From the NCBI GenBank assembly GCA_021373115.1, contig JAJFTI010000008.1:1-64000 (forward strand): a stretch of 64,000 bases of DNA. Direction: 5' to 3'. The notes under the pieces were generated by a model. It saw only the letters and a list, made by a program, of their open reading frames with translations. It searched no databases and had not been told where the DNA came from. Source of the DNA: Eubacteriales bacterium (GTDB lineage: Bacteria > Bacillota > Clostridia > Christensenellales > CAG-138). The position numbers and the translations under genes are program-made. Shown piece by piece: positions 1 to 8,346 of the stretch (the first letter of the stretch is position 1; each line of letters opens with the position of its first letter).

Positions 1-263
1 GCAAGCAGTGCGCGCTTCGTAACCGGATAGTGCGCCGCGGGCGTGGTGAGGTTAATGACCAGCTCGATGCTCCCGTCCGCAAGGATTTCGTCCAGCGACA
101 GCGCACGAATGCCGAAGCGCTCCGCGCTCTGGCGCATCCGCGCCTCATCCATATCGCTGCAGGCGACCAGTTCCAGAATTCGGAACCTGCCGTTCGTCAG
201 CGACTCCATATAGATCGTACTGATCGATCCGCAGCCGACAATCGCCGTTTTCATTCGCTCCAT
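1..263 (-). CDS. Gfo/Idh/MocA-family oxidoreductase, N-terminal part (cut by window edge)
   Basis: Only the first 87 codons lie in the window; the gene runs off the left edge. The translation begins MERMKTAIVGCGSIS, a Rossmann GxGxxx nucleotide-binding motif, followed by SLTNGRFRILELVACSD and a segment ending VINLTTPAAHYP. This is the usual start of NAD(P)-dependent sugar or cyclitol dehydrogenases of the Gfo/Idh/MocA family. The ATG at 263 is preferred because GGAG lies nine bases upstream; the internal ATG at 254 has its purine run too close. It is the last visible gene of the long operon that starts at 11876. The substrate cannot be read from this fragment. Confidence 0.85.
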   Translation of the reverse strand, partial: MERMKTAIVGCGSISTIYMESLTNGRFRILELVACSDMDEARMRQSAERFGIRALSLDEILADGSIELVINLTTPAAHYPVTKRALL

Positions 264-312
264 CTTCGTGTTCTCCGTTCGGATTTTATTGTTTCCGGAT
301 GTCGGTTTTTTG

Positions 313-1374
313 CTATCGTCCCGCGCTCTGGATCGCGTTCAATATCGCGGGGAACAGTTCCCGGTCCCGGCCAACCGGCATGTTTTCCGTAACTGCAAGA
401 AGCAGCCTGTCGCTCGGCTTAACGCGGGATAATAGCTCGCTTGTGAGTTGTTCCGCCCGCTCCGGGGTCTCCGCGTGCCAGGCGGACGGCCAGTTGATCC
501 AGATCGCTTTCTTGCGAAACTGCGCAAACGCCGTTTCGAGCGGCGGGCTGAAGACCGGATCGTACGCCTCGATGTAATCCAGATCGGCAGAAGCGATTTC
601 CGCCATGATCGTTTCGTTGTTGTCGTCGAGATGCGTTCCAAGCAGCTTGCCCGTCCGGTGGACGATCTCGGCCGCTTCGTTATAGTTTGGAACATAGTAT
701 TCCGCGAAGTTCTTCTTGCCAATGATCGCCGGGATCACGTTTCCGCCGTAGTTCATGAACTCCAGCGGTCCGTTCGCGACGATCGGATAGATGCTGCGGT
801 TGAGTTCCCGAAACGCGTCGTAGAGTTTTAAAATCTCGTCCCGGTTATCGTACCACTCAAGCGAAAAGGTCTGCGCGTCCATATAGACCGACGAAATCAG
901 GTTCTGCAACGGTTCCAACGGAATCTGGTCGCGTACGGCAAAATCCTCACCCAGCGCGGAAACCAGCTTTGCCGCCCGGTCGTAGCGCGGTACTGTCACC
1001 TGATCCTTCACAAGCCAAAGGAGCGCTTTGTAATCGTCTTCGGACTTGAAGAGATGCTCCTTCGTCCAGTTCGTGTAGAGCTCCGGCTGCGGTTTCTGCT
1101 CCGTATAAAGCGTACCAAACGGCGTTTCATACTCGGTGCGGATCATCGGATCCCCGCTCGCCGCCCGATACCGGATCTCCCGGACAATCGCCTGCTTCTG
1201 CACAATCTCGTAGGAACTTGAAATCGCGACGTACCCCAGACCGCGTTGTCGCATTTCACGCTCAAAGGTGCTGAGTTCCGAAAACAGCGAATACGTCGTA
1301 AACGGAACATGATTTTCACTCTGCCCGCGCAGCACGCGCAGGATGCGGGTGCGCGCGGATTGTTCGTATGGCAT
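313..1374 (-). CDS. Uroporphyrinogen decarboxylase (URO-D)-like protein
   Basis: A 353-residue cytoplasmic protein of the URO-D/MtaA-CmuA superfamily, a TIM-barrel fold that includes uroporphyrinogen decarboxylase and corrinoid methyltransferases. The visible signature is the C-terminal half, with GKLLGTHLDDNN where family members carry a His-rich strand, and IWINWPSAWHAETPE near the end. No heme-pathway gene is adjacent. It sits inside a sugar-type operon, 50 bases upstream of the Gfo/Idh gene and about 30 bases after the mutarotase-like gene. URO-D-like proteins are frequent in clostridial carbohydrate clusters, where their reaction is mostly unknown. A strong GGGAGG site precedes the ATG. 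The family call is reasonable; the reaction is not predicted. Confidence 0.75.
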   Translation of the reverse strand: MPYEQSARTRILRVLRGQSENHVPFTTYSLFSELSTFEREMRQRGLGYVAISSSYEIVQKQAIVREIRYRAASGDPMIRTEYETPFGTLYTEQKPQPELYTNWTKEHLFKSEDDYKALLWLVKDQVTVPRYDRAAKLVSALGEDFAVRDQIPLEPLQNLISSVYMDAQTFSLEWYDNRDEILKLYDAFRELNRSIYPIVANGPLEFMNYGGNVIPAIIGKKNFAEYYVPNYNEAAEIVHRTGKLLGTHLDDNNETIMAEIASADLDYIEAYDPVFSPPLETAFAQFRKKAIWINWPSAWHAETPERAEQLTSELLSRVKPSDRLLLAVTENMPVGRDRELFPAILNAIQSAGR

Positions 1375-1404
1375 GGTTTCCCTCCCTTATATTCCCGTTC
1401 GACT

Positions 1405-2379
1405 TTAAGAGTGCCGCTCTCCGACCAATGTTTCCTTTCTTGCGGCGGTTCCCAGCTCGATTTCAAGGGACCATTCGTATGTGCCGTTCGGCGGCAATTC
1501 GGATATCCTGCCATATCGGCTCGCAACGTCGATTGCGTCCGGCGCGCCGGTGCAGGGTTCCAGCGCCATGTTCTTCTGCGGAACGGTATATCCGTCCCAG
1601 TTTACCCAAACGCCAAGATATGGAACCTGTGTGGTCGGAACACGGAATTTCACATATTGGTGCGTACGGTTGCTATACACCGCGGATTCCCCCGTGCGCA
1701 GCTCCCCATCGACGTAAAACTTGCCGCAGTGCGGTTCCGCCGGATCGGCAATCGCGCCGTACCGTGCCTTCTCCTCCGCCCAGCCGCCAGTCCGGCCAAA
1801 TGCGTCCGGCTGACGCGGGCCGTCGTAGGTGTGGAAAATCTCCTTCACCTCCGGCGGAAGCAACACCTCGCTCGATTCGTCAATTCGAACCAGCGGATGC
1901 GCCGCCCAGATGAACCGGAGCGGAAACGGGCTGCAATTTTGCGCCCGGTACGCAAGGCTCAGCGTATCCGCCCTCGAAAAGGTGAGTCTCTTTTGCAGCA
2001 GATAGGGCAGCCTTACCCCGCGGCAGGACAAGGTGAGCGAGCCGCCTTCCGCGACGGAATCCCATGGAAGCGACCAGACCTCTCCGTGATCCGGCAGGCC
2101 GATCCCTTCCCAGGGCACGTCCGGATACCGGCAGGCGGAGATGGTCGGAAACATATCGTCAAATCCGCTCAAATCGCCCTCGTCGAACGGCATGCCGTAA
2201 TAAGGCCGCGTAAAGGTTGCACGGTTCGTTTGGTAGAGCGCCTCGGTTTGCGTCCGCCGGTCAAATATGCTTTGAATCTTTCCGCCGGAATCCGGAATCA
2301 CTTTGACCAGAAGGCATTCGCTCTCCAGATTCACGCAGGGGACATCCCGATACGTTCCGTCGCTGATTTTTATCTCCAT
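1405..2379 (-). CDS. Galactose-mutarotase-fold (aldose 1-epimerase-like) protein
   Basis: About 324 residues with the beta-sandwich pattern of mutarotases: an early VKVIPDSGGKIQSI strand, RPYYGMPFDEGD, and FIWAAHPLV, where the histidine is in the position expected for the catalytic base region. It probably interconverts anomers of the sugar handled by this operon. The open frame extends 31 codons further upstream, but that part reads through the end of the LmbE gene and is low-complexity. The ATG at 2379, 28 bases after the LmbE stop, is therefore preferred, although its ribosome site is weak. A DUF4432-type relative is encoded at 31267-32277. Confidence 0.72.
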   Translation of the reverse strand: MEIKISDGTYRDVPCVNLESECLLVKVIPDSGGKIQSIFDRRTQTEALYQTNRATFTRPYYGMPFDEGDLSGFDDMFPTISACRYPDVPWEGIGLPDHGEVWSLPWDSVAEGGSLTLSCRGVRLPYLLQKRLTFSRADTLSLAYRAQNCSPFPLRFIWAAHPLVRIDESSEVLLPPEVKEIFHTYDGPRQPDAFGRTGGWAEEKARYGAIADPAEPHCGKFYVDGELRTGESAVYSNRTHQYVKFRVPTTQVPYLGVWVNWDGYTVPQKNMALEPCTGAPDAIDVASRYGRISELPPNGTYEWSLEIELGTAARKETLVGERHS

Positions 2380-2407
2380 TCTCGCTGACCCGGCGCCGCA
2401 GCCCGGC

Positions 2408-3112
2408 TTACGGCAGCAGGCGTTTGGTTGCGAAGCGCTGCCAGCCGCTGTAGTGGCGGAACCCTTCGGCATACAGTACGCCGCACTGGTTGCCGCGGAA
2501 GCGGGAGATCATGCGGAGCGTTTCGAGAAAATCCATGTCGTCGTGATCCTTGAGCCACGTAAGCTGGCTTTTGTGGCAAGTCGCCGCGGCAAGCTTAATA
2601 TCGATGGTGTCGCTGATGTCCACATAGTCCGTCGGGCAAAAGTCCACGCCGGCGGCGGTTTCCATGTAGTAGACCGGTACGAAGCGGTCGTATTCCAACG
2701 ATTTCGTGGCCAGGTGATGCACCGTCGCGCAGAACGCCGCGCTGGTCACCAGCTCGCTCGTCTGCTCGTGATCGCGCATGTAATCCTGCGGGTTATGCGT
2801 AATCACGAGGTCCGGCTTCGCCCAACGGACAATTTCGACGACCTCTTTGAGCAAATCCATGTTGGACGCTTCCACGGTTAAATCGTCCGCACCGATGCAG
2901 AAATGCTGCGCGCCGATGATTTTTGCCCCCGCGCGCGCCTCTTCCAGACGAATCTGCTTGAGCTCGTCGGAAGGGATTACGCGGTGACCCACGCTTCCGT
3001 TTGCAATGCTGCCCATAAAGATCTGATGGCCCTGTTTGGCAAACTTTGCCAGCGTACCGCCGCAGCAGCCCTCCACATCGTCCGGATGACAGCCGATTGC
3101 CAGAATGTTCAT
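2408..3112 (-). CDS. LmbE/PIG-L family deacetylase
   Basis: A 234-residue zinc-dependent deacetylase of the PIG-L/LmbE family, which removes N-acyl (usually acetyl) groups from glycoside amino sugars, for example in GlcNAc-PI, mycothiol and bacillithiol pathways. The metal motif GCHPDDVE lies near residues 7-14. The second conserved stretch, NPQDYMRDHEQT (near 108-119), supplies the later histidine. GGAGGG precedes the ATG. Its place between an esterase-like hydrolase and a mutarotase, downstream of a sugar importer and an aminotransferase, suggests it de-N-acylates the imported compound. The exact substrate is an inference. Confidence 0.88.
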   Translation of the reverse strand: MNILAIGCHPDDVEGCCGGTLAKFAKQGHQIFMGSIANGSVGHRVIPSDELKQIRLEEARAGAKIIGAQHFCIGADDLTVEASNMDLLKEVVEIVRWAKPDLVITHNPQDYMRDHEQTSELVTSAAFCATVHHLATKSLEYDRFVPVYYMETAAGVDFCPTDYVDISDTIDIKLAAATCHKSQLTWLKDHDDMDFLETLRMISRFRGNQCGVLYAEGFRHYSGWQRFATKRLLP

Positions 3113-3133
3113 ACCGTTTCCCTCCCATTTGCT

Positions 3134-4030
3134 CTATTTTAAGAATTGCCGGAAAAACGCCAGTTTCCGCTCCCAAAGGCCGTTTTGATCCAGCGCGGGA
3201 GAATCGTGATCCCCGCCCGGAATGGAAATCAGCACGGCGCGCGACGGATCCCCCGCCGCGCGGTTGACCGCCTGCTGAAAGGAAACGGACTGCAGGTAGG
3301 GAACCACCGAATCCGCCATGCCATGCACGAGGAGAAACGGCGGAATATGCCCGGAAAGATGATTGGCCGGATTCGCCTCCTTTGCGCGGACCGGCAGTTC
3401 GCGAATGGAACCGCCAAGGTACATCGCCTCGTACGAGGTGTCGTCCTCCGGCATGGTCGATCCCTCGCGGATCAGCCCGGTCTGCGCAAACTGCGCCCGG
3501 TAAGCGGAAAAGTCCAACGGCGGGCACTGGATCAGCGCCGCCTTCACACAGGTACAGCGCAGCGCCGCGTGCGCCGCAAGGTTTGCCCCGGCGGAGCCGC
3601 CGACCACACCGATCCGCGCGGGATCGATTTCGTACTGCGCGCCAACTCTCGCAAGGTGCTCCACCGCGCGGACGACGTCCTCCACCGGATCGGGAAACAC
3701 CGCTTCGTCCGCAAGCCGGTAACCGATTGAAACAAGCGCAAACCCGTTTTCAAAAAATGGAAACGCACTGGCTAGCCAGCGATCCGAGCGGTCGCCCGTA
3801 TACCAGCCGCCGCCGTGTACCAGAAGAATCGCCGGAAAAGGCCCCTTCCCCTCCGGCAGATACACGTTGAACTTCTGCCGGTCGCTTTCCTCTGCATACG
3901 GAATATCCAGCCAGTGCCGGTTTTTCAGCGCCGGGTAGGAAACCGCCGGCTGGTCGTATGCTTCGCGCATGGCGCGTACCTGCTCTTGCCAGGTTCGTCC
4001 GTTGGATAATAATTTCCGTTGATTCAGCAT
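3134..4030 (-). CDS. Alpha/beta hydrolase (HSL/BD-FAE-type esterase)
   Basis: A 298-residue alpha/beta hydrolase of the hormone-sensitive-lipase-like group. All elements are visible: the oxyanion motif VHGGGWYTGD (near residues 71-80), the nucleophile elbow GGSAGANL (serine near 144), the acid in HGMADSVVP, and the catalytic histidine in GGDHDSP near the C-terminus. There is no signal peptide, so it acts in the cytoplasm. It probably hydrolyses an ester such as an O-acetyl sugar. It lies 21 bases before the LmbE gene in the operon, so the pair could remove O- and N-acyl groups from one imported molecule; that coupling is inferred. Confidence 0.85.
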   Translation of the reverse strand: MLNQRKLLSNGRTWQEQVRAMREAYDQPAVSYPALKNRHWLDIPYAEESDRQKFNVYLPEGKGPFPAILLVHGGGWYTGDRSDRWLASAFPFFENGFALVSIGYRLADEAVFPDPVEDVVRAVEHLARVGAQYEIDPARIGVVGGSAGANLAAHAALRCTCVKAALIQCPPLDFSAYRAQFAQTGLIREGSTMPEDDTSYEAMYLGGSIRELPVRAKEANPANHLSGHIPPFLLVHGMADSVVPYLQSVSFQQAVNRAAGDPSRAVLISIPGGDHDSPALDQNGLWERKLAFFRQFLK

Positions 4031-4048
4031 AGCCGTCTCTCCCTGCCG

Positions 4049-4864
4049 TTATGCGGGCAGCAGTGTCCTGCCGATGGCCGCTTCAAAGTTTTCACATAGA
4101 ATCCTGCGCTTCAGCGCGTCGTCCAAATCGCTTAAAAGGACGCGGCCAACGACGATGCGCGGATCGTTAAACACCTGGTCCGTGCTGAACACCAGCTTCT
4201 CCTGCGGCGCAAGCTTCGCAAGCTCCTCAATCCAGATCTGCGAGTAAAGCGAACCGTTGATGTCGAGATAGACGTTCTTATACTTCTTTGCCAGTTCAAT
4301 GGACGACATGCATCCTTGATAGGTTCCGCCCATGTGCCCCAGCAGGAGGTTCAGTTTGGGAAAGCGCTTCAGCACCGGCGCGAACGACGCGGGATTGTTC
4401 TCCGGTTCCGTTGCCCAGGTGTGGCACAGGATCATGACGCCGTGTTTTTCGCAGTACGCATAGAGCGGATCGTAAGCGTCCGTTTCGATGGACGTCTTCG
4501 CTTCGCGCGGATGGATCTTTACCCCAATGAAACTCGGGTGGTTCCGGTAAGCGTTAATCTGTGTAAGCAGAGCGTCGCTCAAACGCGGTTCGTAATACAG
4601 GTATGCAAAGAGTTCCTTCGGGTATGCGGCGCAGAGTTCCATGAGCTTTGCATTCCCCTCCACGCCTTTGCCGACCAGCGCCTTGAAGCTGCTTGCCGCC
4701 ATGGCGCCAATGCCGATTTTCCGGCTCAGGCGCAGCGTTTCTTCCACGGGGAGCGTGTAGAGGTATGCCGCGTTGTATTCGCCTTCGCCAACGTGCGCGT
4801 GCGCGTCAAAAATGCGCAGTCCCTCCGGTATGACGCCGTTTTGTACCGCTTCTTTGATCTTCAT
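4049..4864 (-). CDS. Amidohydrolase-family protein (amidohydrolase_2 type), apparently complete
   Basis: About 271 residues, a TIM-barrel metal-dependent hydrolase or decarboxylase-type protein. Metal ligands are present: IFDAHAHVGEG (HxH near residue 22), GVKIHPREA, LLLGHMGG and FSTDQVF (terminal Asp). The ATG at 4864 is chosen because GGAGG lies nine bases upstream; an in-frame ATG 12 codons earlier lies inside the preceding gene and lacks a site. The upstream neighbour (4866-5600) has the same fold without the ligands and ends one base before this start, so the two are translated together and may form a complex. The substrate is unknown; lactones and cyclic amides are typical for the group. 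Confidence 0.8.
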   Translation of the reverse strand: MKIKEAVQNGVIPEGLRIFDAHAHVGEGEYNAAYLYTLPVEETLRLSRKIGIGAMAASSFKALVGKGVEGNAKLMELCAAYPKELFAYLYYEPRLSDALLTQINAYRNHPSFIGVKIHPREAKTSIETDAYDPLYAYCEKHGVMILCHTWATEPENNPASFAPVLKRFPKLNLLLGHMGGTYQGCMSSIELAKKYKNVYLDINGSLYSQIWIEELAKLAPQEKLVFSTDQVFNDPRIVVGRVLLSDLDDALKRRILCENFEAAIGRTLLPA

Positions 4865-4865
4865 A

Positions 4866-5600
4866 TTACCGTTCCTCCACCAGCCGCTCGAAGTTGCCAT
4901 ACGCGATCAGCTGTTTCTGCTCCTCGGAGAGTTCGCAATACAGCAGCTGAAACACCTTGTCGTAAGGCTCCTTCTCCGGCATATAGGTTCCAAAGAGAAT
5001 CCGCTCCGCACCCAGGAGGTTCACGATATTTTCCATGCCATAGTATTCAATGATATTCGACGTATCGAAGTAGACCTCCGGATAGTGCTGTGCAAACCGG
5101 ATATACTGGCGGTTCATCCACTGCGTCGTGTTTGTGATGACGAGCCGCAAATCGGGATAGGCTTCCTTCACGGCGGCGGCATCCCGCAGTTCAAGTTCCT
5201 GCAGCGAGACCAGCAGGGGCGTTCTCGTTTCCGTCAGCACATCGAGCATCCAACCGAACATCCACGGCGTCAGCGGGCTTGCGTCCTGCCCGGGGCAGAC
5301 GCGGAACAGCGCTTTTTCTTCGCTTGCCAGTTGGACGATCTCCTCGCGCGCATAGCACTCGTCCGGATATCCAGGCGGCAGAAGCCGTAAAACCGGAAAT
5401 CTTCCGCTTTTTTCGCGGCAGAATTCGCGGGTCATATCGTTCGTCTGCCGCAGCGTTCCGCAGCCCCGGTCAAGGTTCATATACGCGGCGGAAACAATGC
5501 CGAGCGCTTCGCCGCAGCGCGAAACCTCCGTGCCCGTTGCGGCGTACCGGCCGGTTTTCTGTTCCAGATAGAACCCGCTGTTGATATCCTTGAAGATCAT
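4866..5600 (-). CDS. Degenerate amidohydrolase-fold protein (probable pseudoenzyme partner)
   Basis: A 244-residue protein whose C-terminal half follows the amidohydrolase_2 pattern (VYFDTSNIIEYYG..., ERILFGTYMPE, YGNFERL). The usual ligands are missing: there is no N-terminal HxH, the GHMGG position reads ITNTTQW, and the terminal FGTD reads FGTY. The framework is intact and the frame open, so it is a working gene and not a decayed one. It probably acts as a structural or regulatory partner of the complete amidohydrolase that follows at one-base spacing. A GAGG-type site precedes the ATG. Confidence 0.68.
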   Translation of the reverse strand: MIFKDINSGFYLEQKTGRYAATGTEVSRCGEALGIVSAAYMNLDRGCGTLRQTNDMTREFCREKSGRFPVLRLLPPGYPDECYAREEIVQLASEEKALFRVCPGQDASPLTPWMFGWMLDVLTETRTPLLVSLQELELRDAAAVKEAYPDLRLVITNTTQWMNRQYIRFAQHYPEVYFDTSNIIEYYGMENIVNLLGAERILFGTYMPEKEPYDKVFQLLYCELSEEQKQLIAYGNFERLVEER

Positions 5601-5623
5601 TTCTTTCGCCTCTTTTGTAAAGC

Positions 5624-5643
5624 GGGGGGATTTGCATCCCCCC
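5624..5643. other. GC-rich hairpin between permease and amidohydrolase genes
   Basis: Six G and six C (plus an A/T pair) form a stem around TTTGC at 5624-5643. On the plus strand it is followed by a T-rich run, but the transcribed strand here is minus, where no U-run follows. It therefore looks more like an intercistronic hairpin that trims or protects the upstream importer mRNA than a terminator of this operon. Confidence 0.5.
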
Positions 5644-5682
5644 TTTGTCTTTTATATTTTATTCGATCCGTTACTCTTGGTA

Positions 5683-5757
5683 GTTACTTCTTTGTCTGTT
5701 TTTTGCGCAAGAACCGCGAAGAGCGGGATCCGGCCGACAGAGTTTTTCAAAACTCTG
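5683..5757 (-). repeat. Degenerate second copy of the permease 3' end
   Basis: The 48 bases at 5683-5730 resemble the last codons and stop of the permease gene (5758-5806). Shared blocks are GTTACTTCTT, GCGCAAG, GCGAAGA and GATC in the same order; read on the minus strand, FAVLAQ is repeated. A 22-base inverted repeat at about 5738-5759 (ACAGAGTTTT / AAAACTCTGT) separates the copies. It looks like a small duplication after the stop codon, now non-coding. Confidence 0.5.
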
Positions 5758-6714
5758 TTACTTCTTCGTTTTCTCCGTCTGCGCAAGCACTGCGAAGAAC
5801 ATGATCAAGCCTGTAATGATGTAATGGTAATAGGAATCGACGCCGGACATGATCAGGCCGTTCTGAATCACGTAGACCACCAGAATTCCAATGAACGCGC
5901 CCCAGATGTTGCCCTTTCCGCCCGCCATGCTCGTGCCGCCGATCACGGAGGCCGCGATGGTATCCAGCGCATAGGTCGCGCCGAGGTTCGGCTGGCCGGA
6001 GTTCACGCGGGAAGCGAAGACCACGCCGGAAAGCGCCGCGAAAAAGCCGGTCATCAGAAAGGTGAACGTAACCGTCCGCGGCACGTTGATGCCGGATATC
6101 TTCGCCGCTTCCGCGTTGTTGCCAACGCAGTAGATCGCGCGGCCCAGCTTCGTAAACTTAAGGATGAACCAGAAGGTGGTAAAGATGACGATCATGATCA
6201 CAACCGGCATCTGCAGAAAGCCAAAGACCTTATACGTGCCGATAAACCGGAACGCGGGGTTCGGATTAACGCTGATCGTCGATCCGCCGGTGAGCACAAA
6301 CAGAATGCCGCGATAGATCTGCAGCTGCGCAAACGTCGTGATGAACGCATTCGTGTTGAACCGTGAAACGCATACGCCCGCAACGAAGCCGGAAAGCAGG
6401 CCGAACCCGAGCGCAATCGCCATCGCTACCGGAACGGGCAGCCCTTTCACGGCCAGCATGGAGTAGAGCACCCCGCCCATGGCCGCCACGTTTCCAACGG
6501 ACATATCGAACTGGCCGCCGAGCAGAACCATGAACTGGCCCGCGGCAATGTAGGATACCGTGCTCGCGCTGAGCAGAATCGCCAGCAGGCTGTCTCCCGT
6601 AAAGAAGTACTTCGACGTGTTGGAGAAGATCACCAGCAACACGATCAGAATGAAAATCGTAAAAATACCGGGTGTATCCTTGGACTTGATATAGAGTCGT
6701 TTCGCCGTATTCAT
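5758..6714 (-). CDS. Sugar ABC transporter permease (RbsC/CUT2 family)
   Basis: A hydrophobic protein of about 318 residues with around ten membrane segments, of the ribose/xylose/galactose (CUT2) permease family (BPD_transp_2). Signature stretches are YIAAGQFMVLLGGQFDMSVGNVAAMGG in the N-terminal half and YALDTIAASVIGGTSMAGGKGNIWG near residue 250. It forms the channel for the substrate delivered by the lipoprotein at 8347-9528. The second ATG (6714) is preferred to the one at 6720 because GGGGG then sits seven bases upstream. It directly follows the ATPase gene. A small degenerate duplicate of its end lies downstream. Confidence 0.93.
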   Translation of the reverse strand: MNTAKRLYIKSKDTPGIFTIFILIVLLVIFSNTSKYFFTGDSLLAILLSASTVSYIAAGQFMVLLGGQFDMSVGNVAAMGGVLYSMLAVKGLPVPVAMAIALGFGLLSGFVAGVCVSRFNTNAFITTFAQLQIYRGILFVLTGGSTISVNPNPAFRFIGTYKVFGFLQMPVVIMIVIFTTFWFILKFTKLGRAIYCVGNNAEAAKISGINVPRTVTFTFLMTGFFAALSGVVFASRVNSGQPNLGATYALDTIAASVIGGTSMAGGKGNIWGAFIGILVVYVIQNGLIMSGVDSYYHYIITGLIMFFAVLAQTEKTKK

Positions 6715-6726
6715 GTTCATACCCCC

Positions 6727-8238
6727 TTAATTCGCCACCGCATAGCGGACGATATCTTCCTCGGTCAAATGCTGGTTTACCATATCCGCCATGATTTCGC
6801 CTTCGCGCATGACGATGATGCGGTCGCAGATTCCGAGCGTTTCCGGCAGCTCCGAGCTGATCATAATCACGCACTTGCCCGCGTCCGCGAGCTCCTTCAT
6901 AACGGCGTATACCTCCGCCTTCGCGCCAACGTCGATTCCGCGCGTTGGTTCGTCGAAAATGATGATGTCGCAGTTGGCCTGCACCCATTTGGCGATGATC
7001 GCCTTCTGCTGATTTCCGCCGGAGAGCGTTCCCGCTATGGTTCTCTCGCTCTGTGCCTTGATGTTGAACCGGCCCATACCCTCTTTGGCATACTGCGTTT
7101 CTTTTTTATCGGAGATCAGCTTTCCCTTATTCAATATCGCATTGAGGTTTGGCATGCTGATATTCATCTTCAGCGATGTGCGAAGCATCAGCCCTTCGCC
7201 GCGCCGATCCTCCGTAACAAACCCGATTCCCATCTGCGCCGCCTTGCTGGGCGTTTTGATATCCACCTTTTTACCCTTTATATACACGTCTCCGGAATCG
7301 CGCGCGTCCACCGCGAAGATGCCGCGCATGATCTCGGTCCGTCCCGCCCCCACTAAACCATAGAACCCAAGTATTTCACCGAATTTCGCGTCGAAATTGA
7401 TGTTTTGATACCGCCCCGCACGCGCGAAGTTCTCCACGCGAAGCGCCGTTTCTCTTGCTTCGCCGCTGTGCGCGCGTTTTTCACCGAATAGATTCAGATC
7501 GCGGCCGACCATCATCTTTACGATGTCGTCGTTCGTAATCTCTTTTACATTGCGTGTGTCCACGAATTTTCCGTCTTTGAGCACGGTGACCCGGTCGCAG
7601 ATCCGGAAAATTTCACTGAGCCGGTGGCTCACGTAGATAATGCCAAGATTCCTGCCCCGCAAATCGGCAATCAGTTCAAACAGACGCTCCGTTTCCTCCG
7701 CGGAAAGCGAGGAGGTCGGTTCGTCAAACGCGATGACCTTCAGATTGTCGTCAATCATGGCCCGCATGATTTCAATGAGCTGTTTGTGGCCCATGCTCAG
7801 GTGCCCGACCGTTTCACGGACGTTCAGCGCGGCGGCTCCGCCGCCCAGTTTCGTTTGCAGCTGCTTCGCCTCGGCGAACATTTTTTTCCAGTCTACGATT
7901 CCAAGGCGCGTTTGCGGATAGCGGCCGAGGAAAATATTCTCGGCGACCGTCAGGTGCTTTGCCATCGCCATTTCCTGTGGAACCACGTGAATACCGCATG
8001 CGCGGGCGTCGTTGATGTTTTTAATCTCCGCTCTACATCCGCAGACCGACACCTCGCCCGCATCCATGGAATAAATACCGGTAATCACCTTGAGCAGGGT
8101 CGATTTCCCCGCTCCATTTTCACCGCAAAGCGCATGCACTTCACCCGCGCGAATCTCAATGCTCACATCATCCAGCGCCTTGACGCCCGGGAAGGATTTC
8201 GAGATGTGCTCCGCTTTCAGTACGACCTCGCCGTCCAT
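6727..8238 (-). CDS. Sugar ABC transporter ATP-binding protein (RbsA/MglA type, two ABC domains)
   Basis: A 503-residue double ATPase. The first domain has Walker A GENGAGKST (near residue 39), signature LSMGHKQ and Walker B VIAFDEPTSSLS. The second has a degenerate Walker A (GLVGAGRTE), SGGNQQKAIIAKW and DIIIFDEPTRGIDVG. This asymmetry is normal for CUT2 importer ATPases. It powers import of a monosaccharide or similar polyol with the neighbouring permease and binding protein. It is separated from the binding-protein gene by a 108-base gap holding a perfect hairpin. A GGGGTGA site precedes the ATG. Confidence 0.95.
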   Translation of the reverse strand: MDGEVVLKAEHISKSFPGVKALDDVSIEIRAGEVHALCGENGAGKSTLLKVITGIYSMDAGEVSVCGCRAEIKNINDARACGIHVVPQEMAMAKHLTVAENIFLGRYPQTRLGIVDWKKMFAEAKQLQTKLGGGAAALNVRETVGHLSMGHKQLIEIMRAMIDDNLKVIAFDEPTSSLSAEETERLFELIADLRGRNLGIIYVSHRLSEIFRICDRVTVLKDGKFVDTRNVKEITNDDIVKMMVGRDLNLFGEKRAHSGEARETALRVENFARAGRYQNINFDAKFGEILGFYGLVGAGRTEIMRGIFAVDARDSGDVYIKGKKVDIKTPSKAAQMGIGFVTEDRRGEGLMLRTSLKMNISMPNLNAILNKGKLISDKKETQYAKEGMGRFNIKAQSERTIAGTLSGGNQQKAIIAKWVQANCDIIIFDEPTRGIDVGAKAEVYAVMKELADAGKCVIMISSELPETLGICDRIIVMREGEIMADMVNQHLTEEDIVRYAVAN

Positions 8239-8300
8239 TTCATCACCCCTTCATTCAGCATACGTTTTGCTTTCCGTATAAGCCCGTTTTGCATGAGAAT

Positions 8301-8327
8301 CGAGAGGGGTAGGGTATACCCCTCTCG
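8301..8327 (-). other. Perfect intercistronic hairpin between binding-protein and ATPase genes
   Basis: CGAGAGGGGTA (8301-8311) and its exact complement (8317-8327) form an 11-base-pair stem with a five-base loop. No U-run follows on the transcribed minus strand. Such stems after the first gene of sugar ABC operons usually protect the upstream message so that the binding protein is made in excess; that role is inferred. Confidence 0.7.
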
Positions 8328-8346
8328 TTCCTGTTGACAGCTGGTC

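Noticed and set aside
5624..5643. Terminator ending the importer transcript
   Set aside because: The U-run is on the non-transcribed side for the minus-strand operon; downstream genes are closely spaced.
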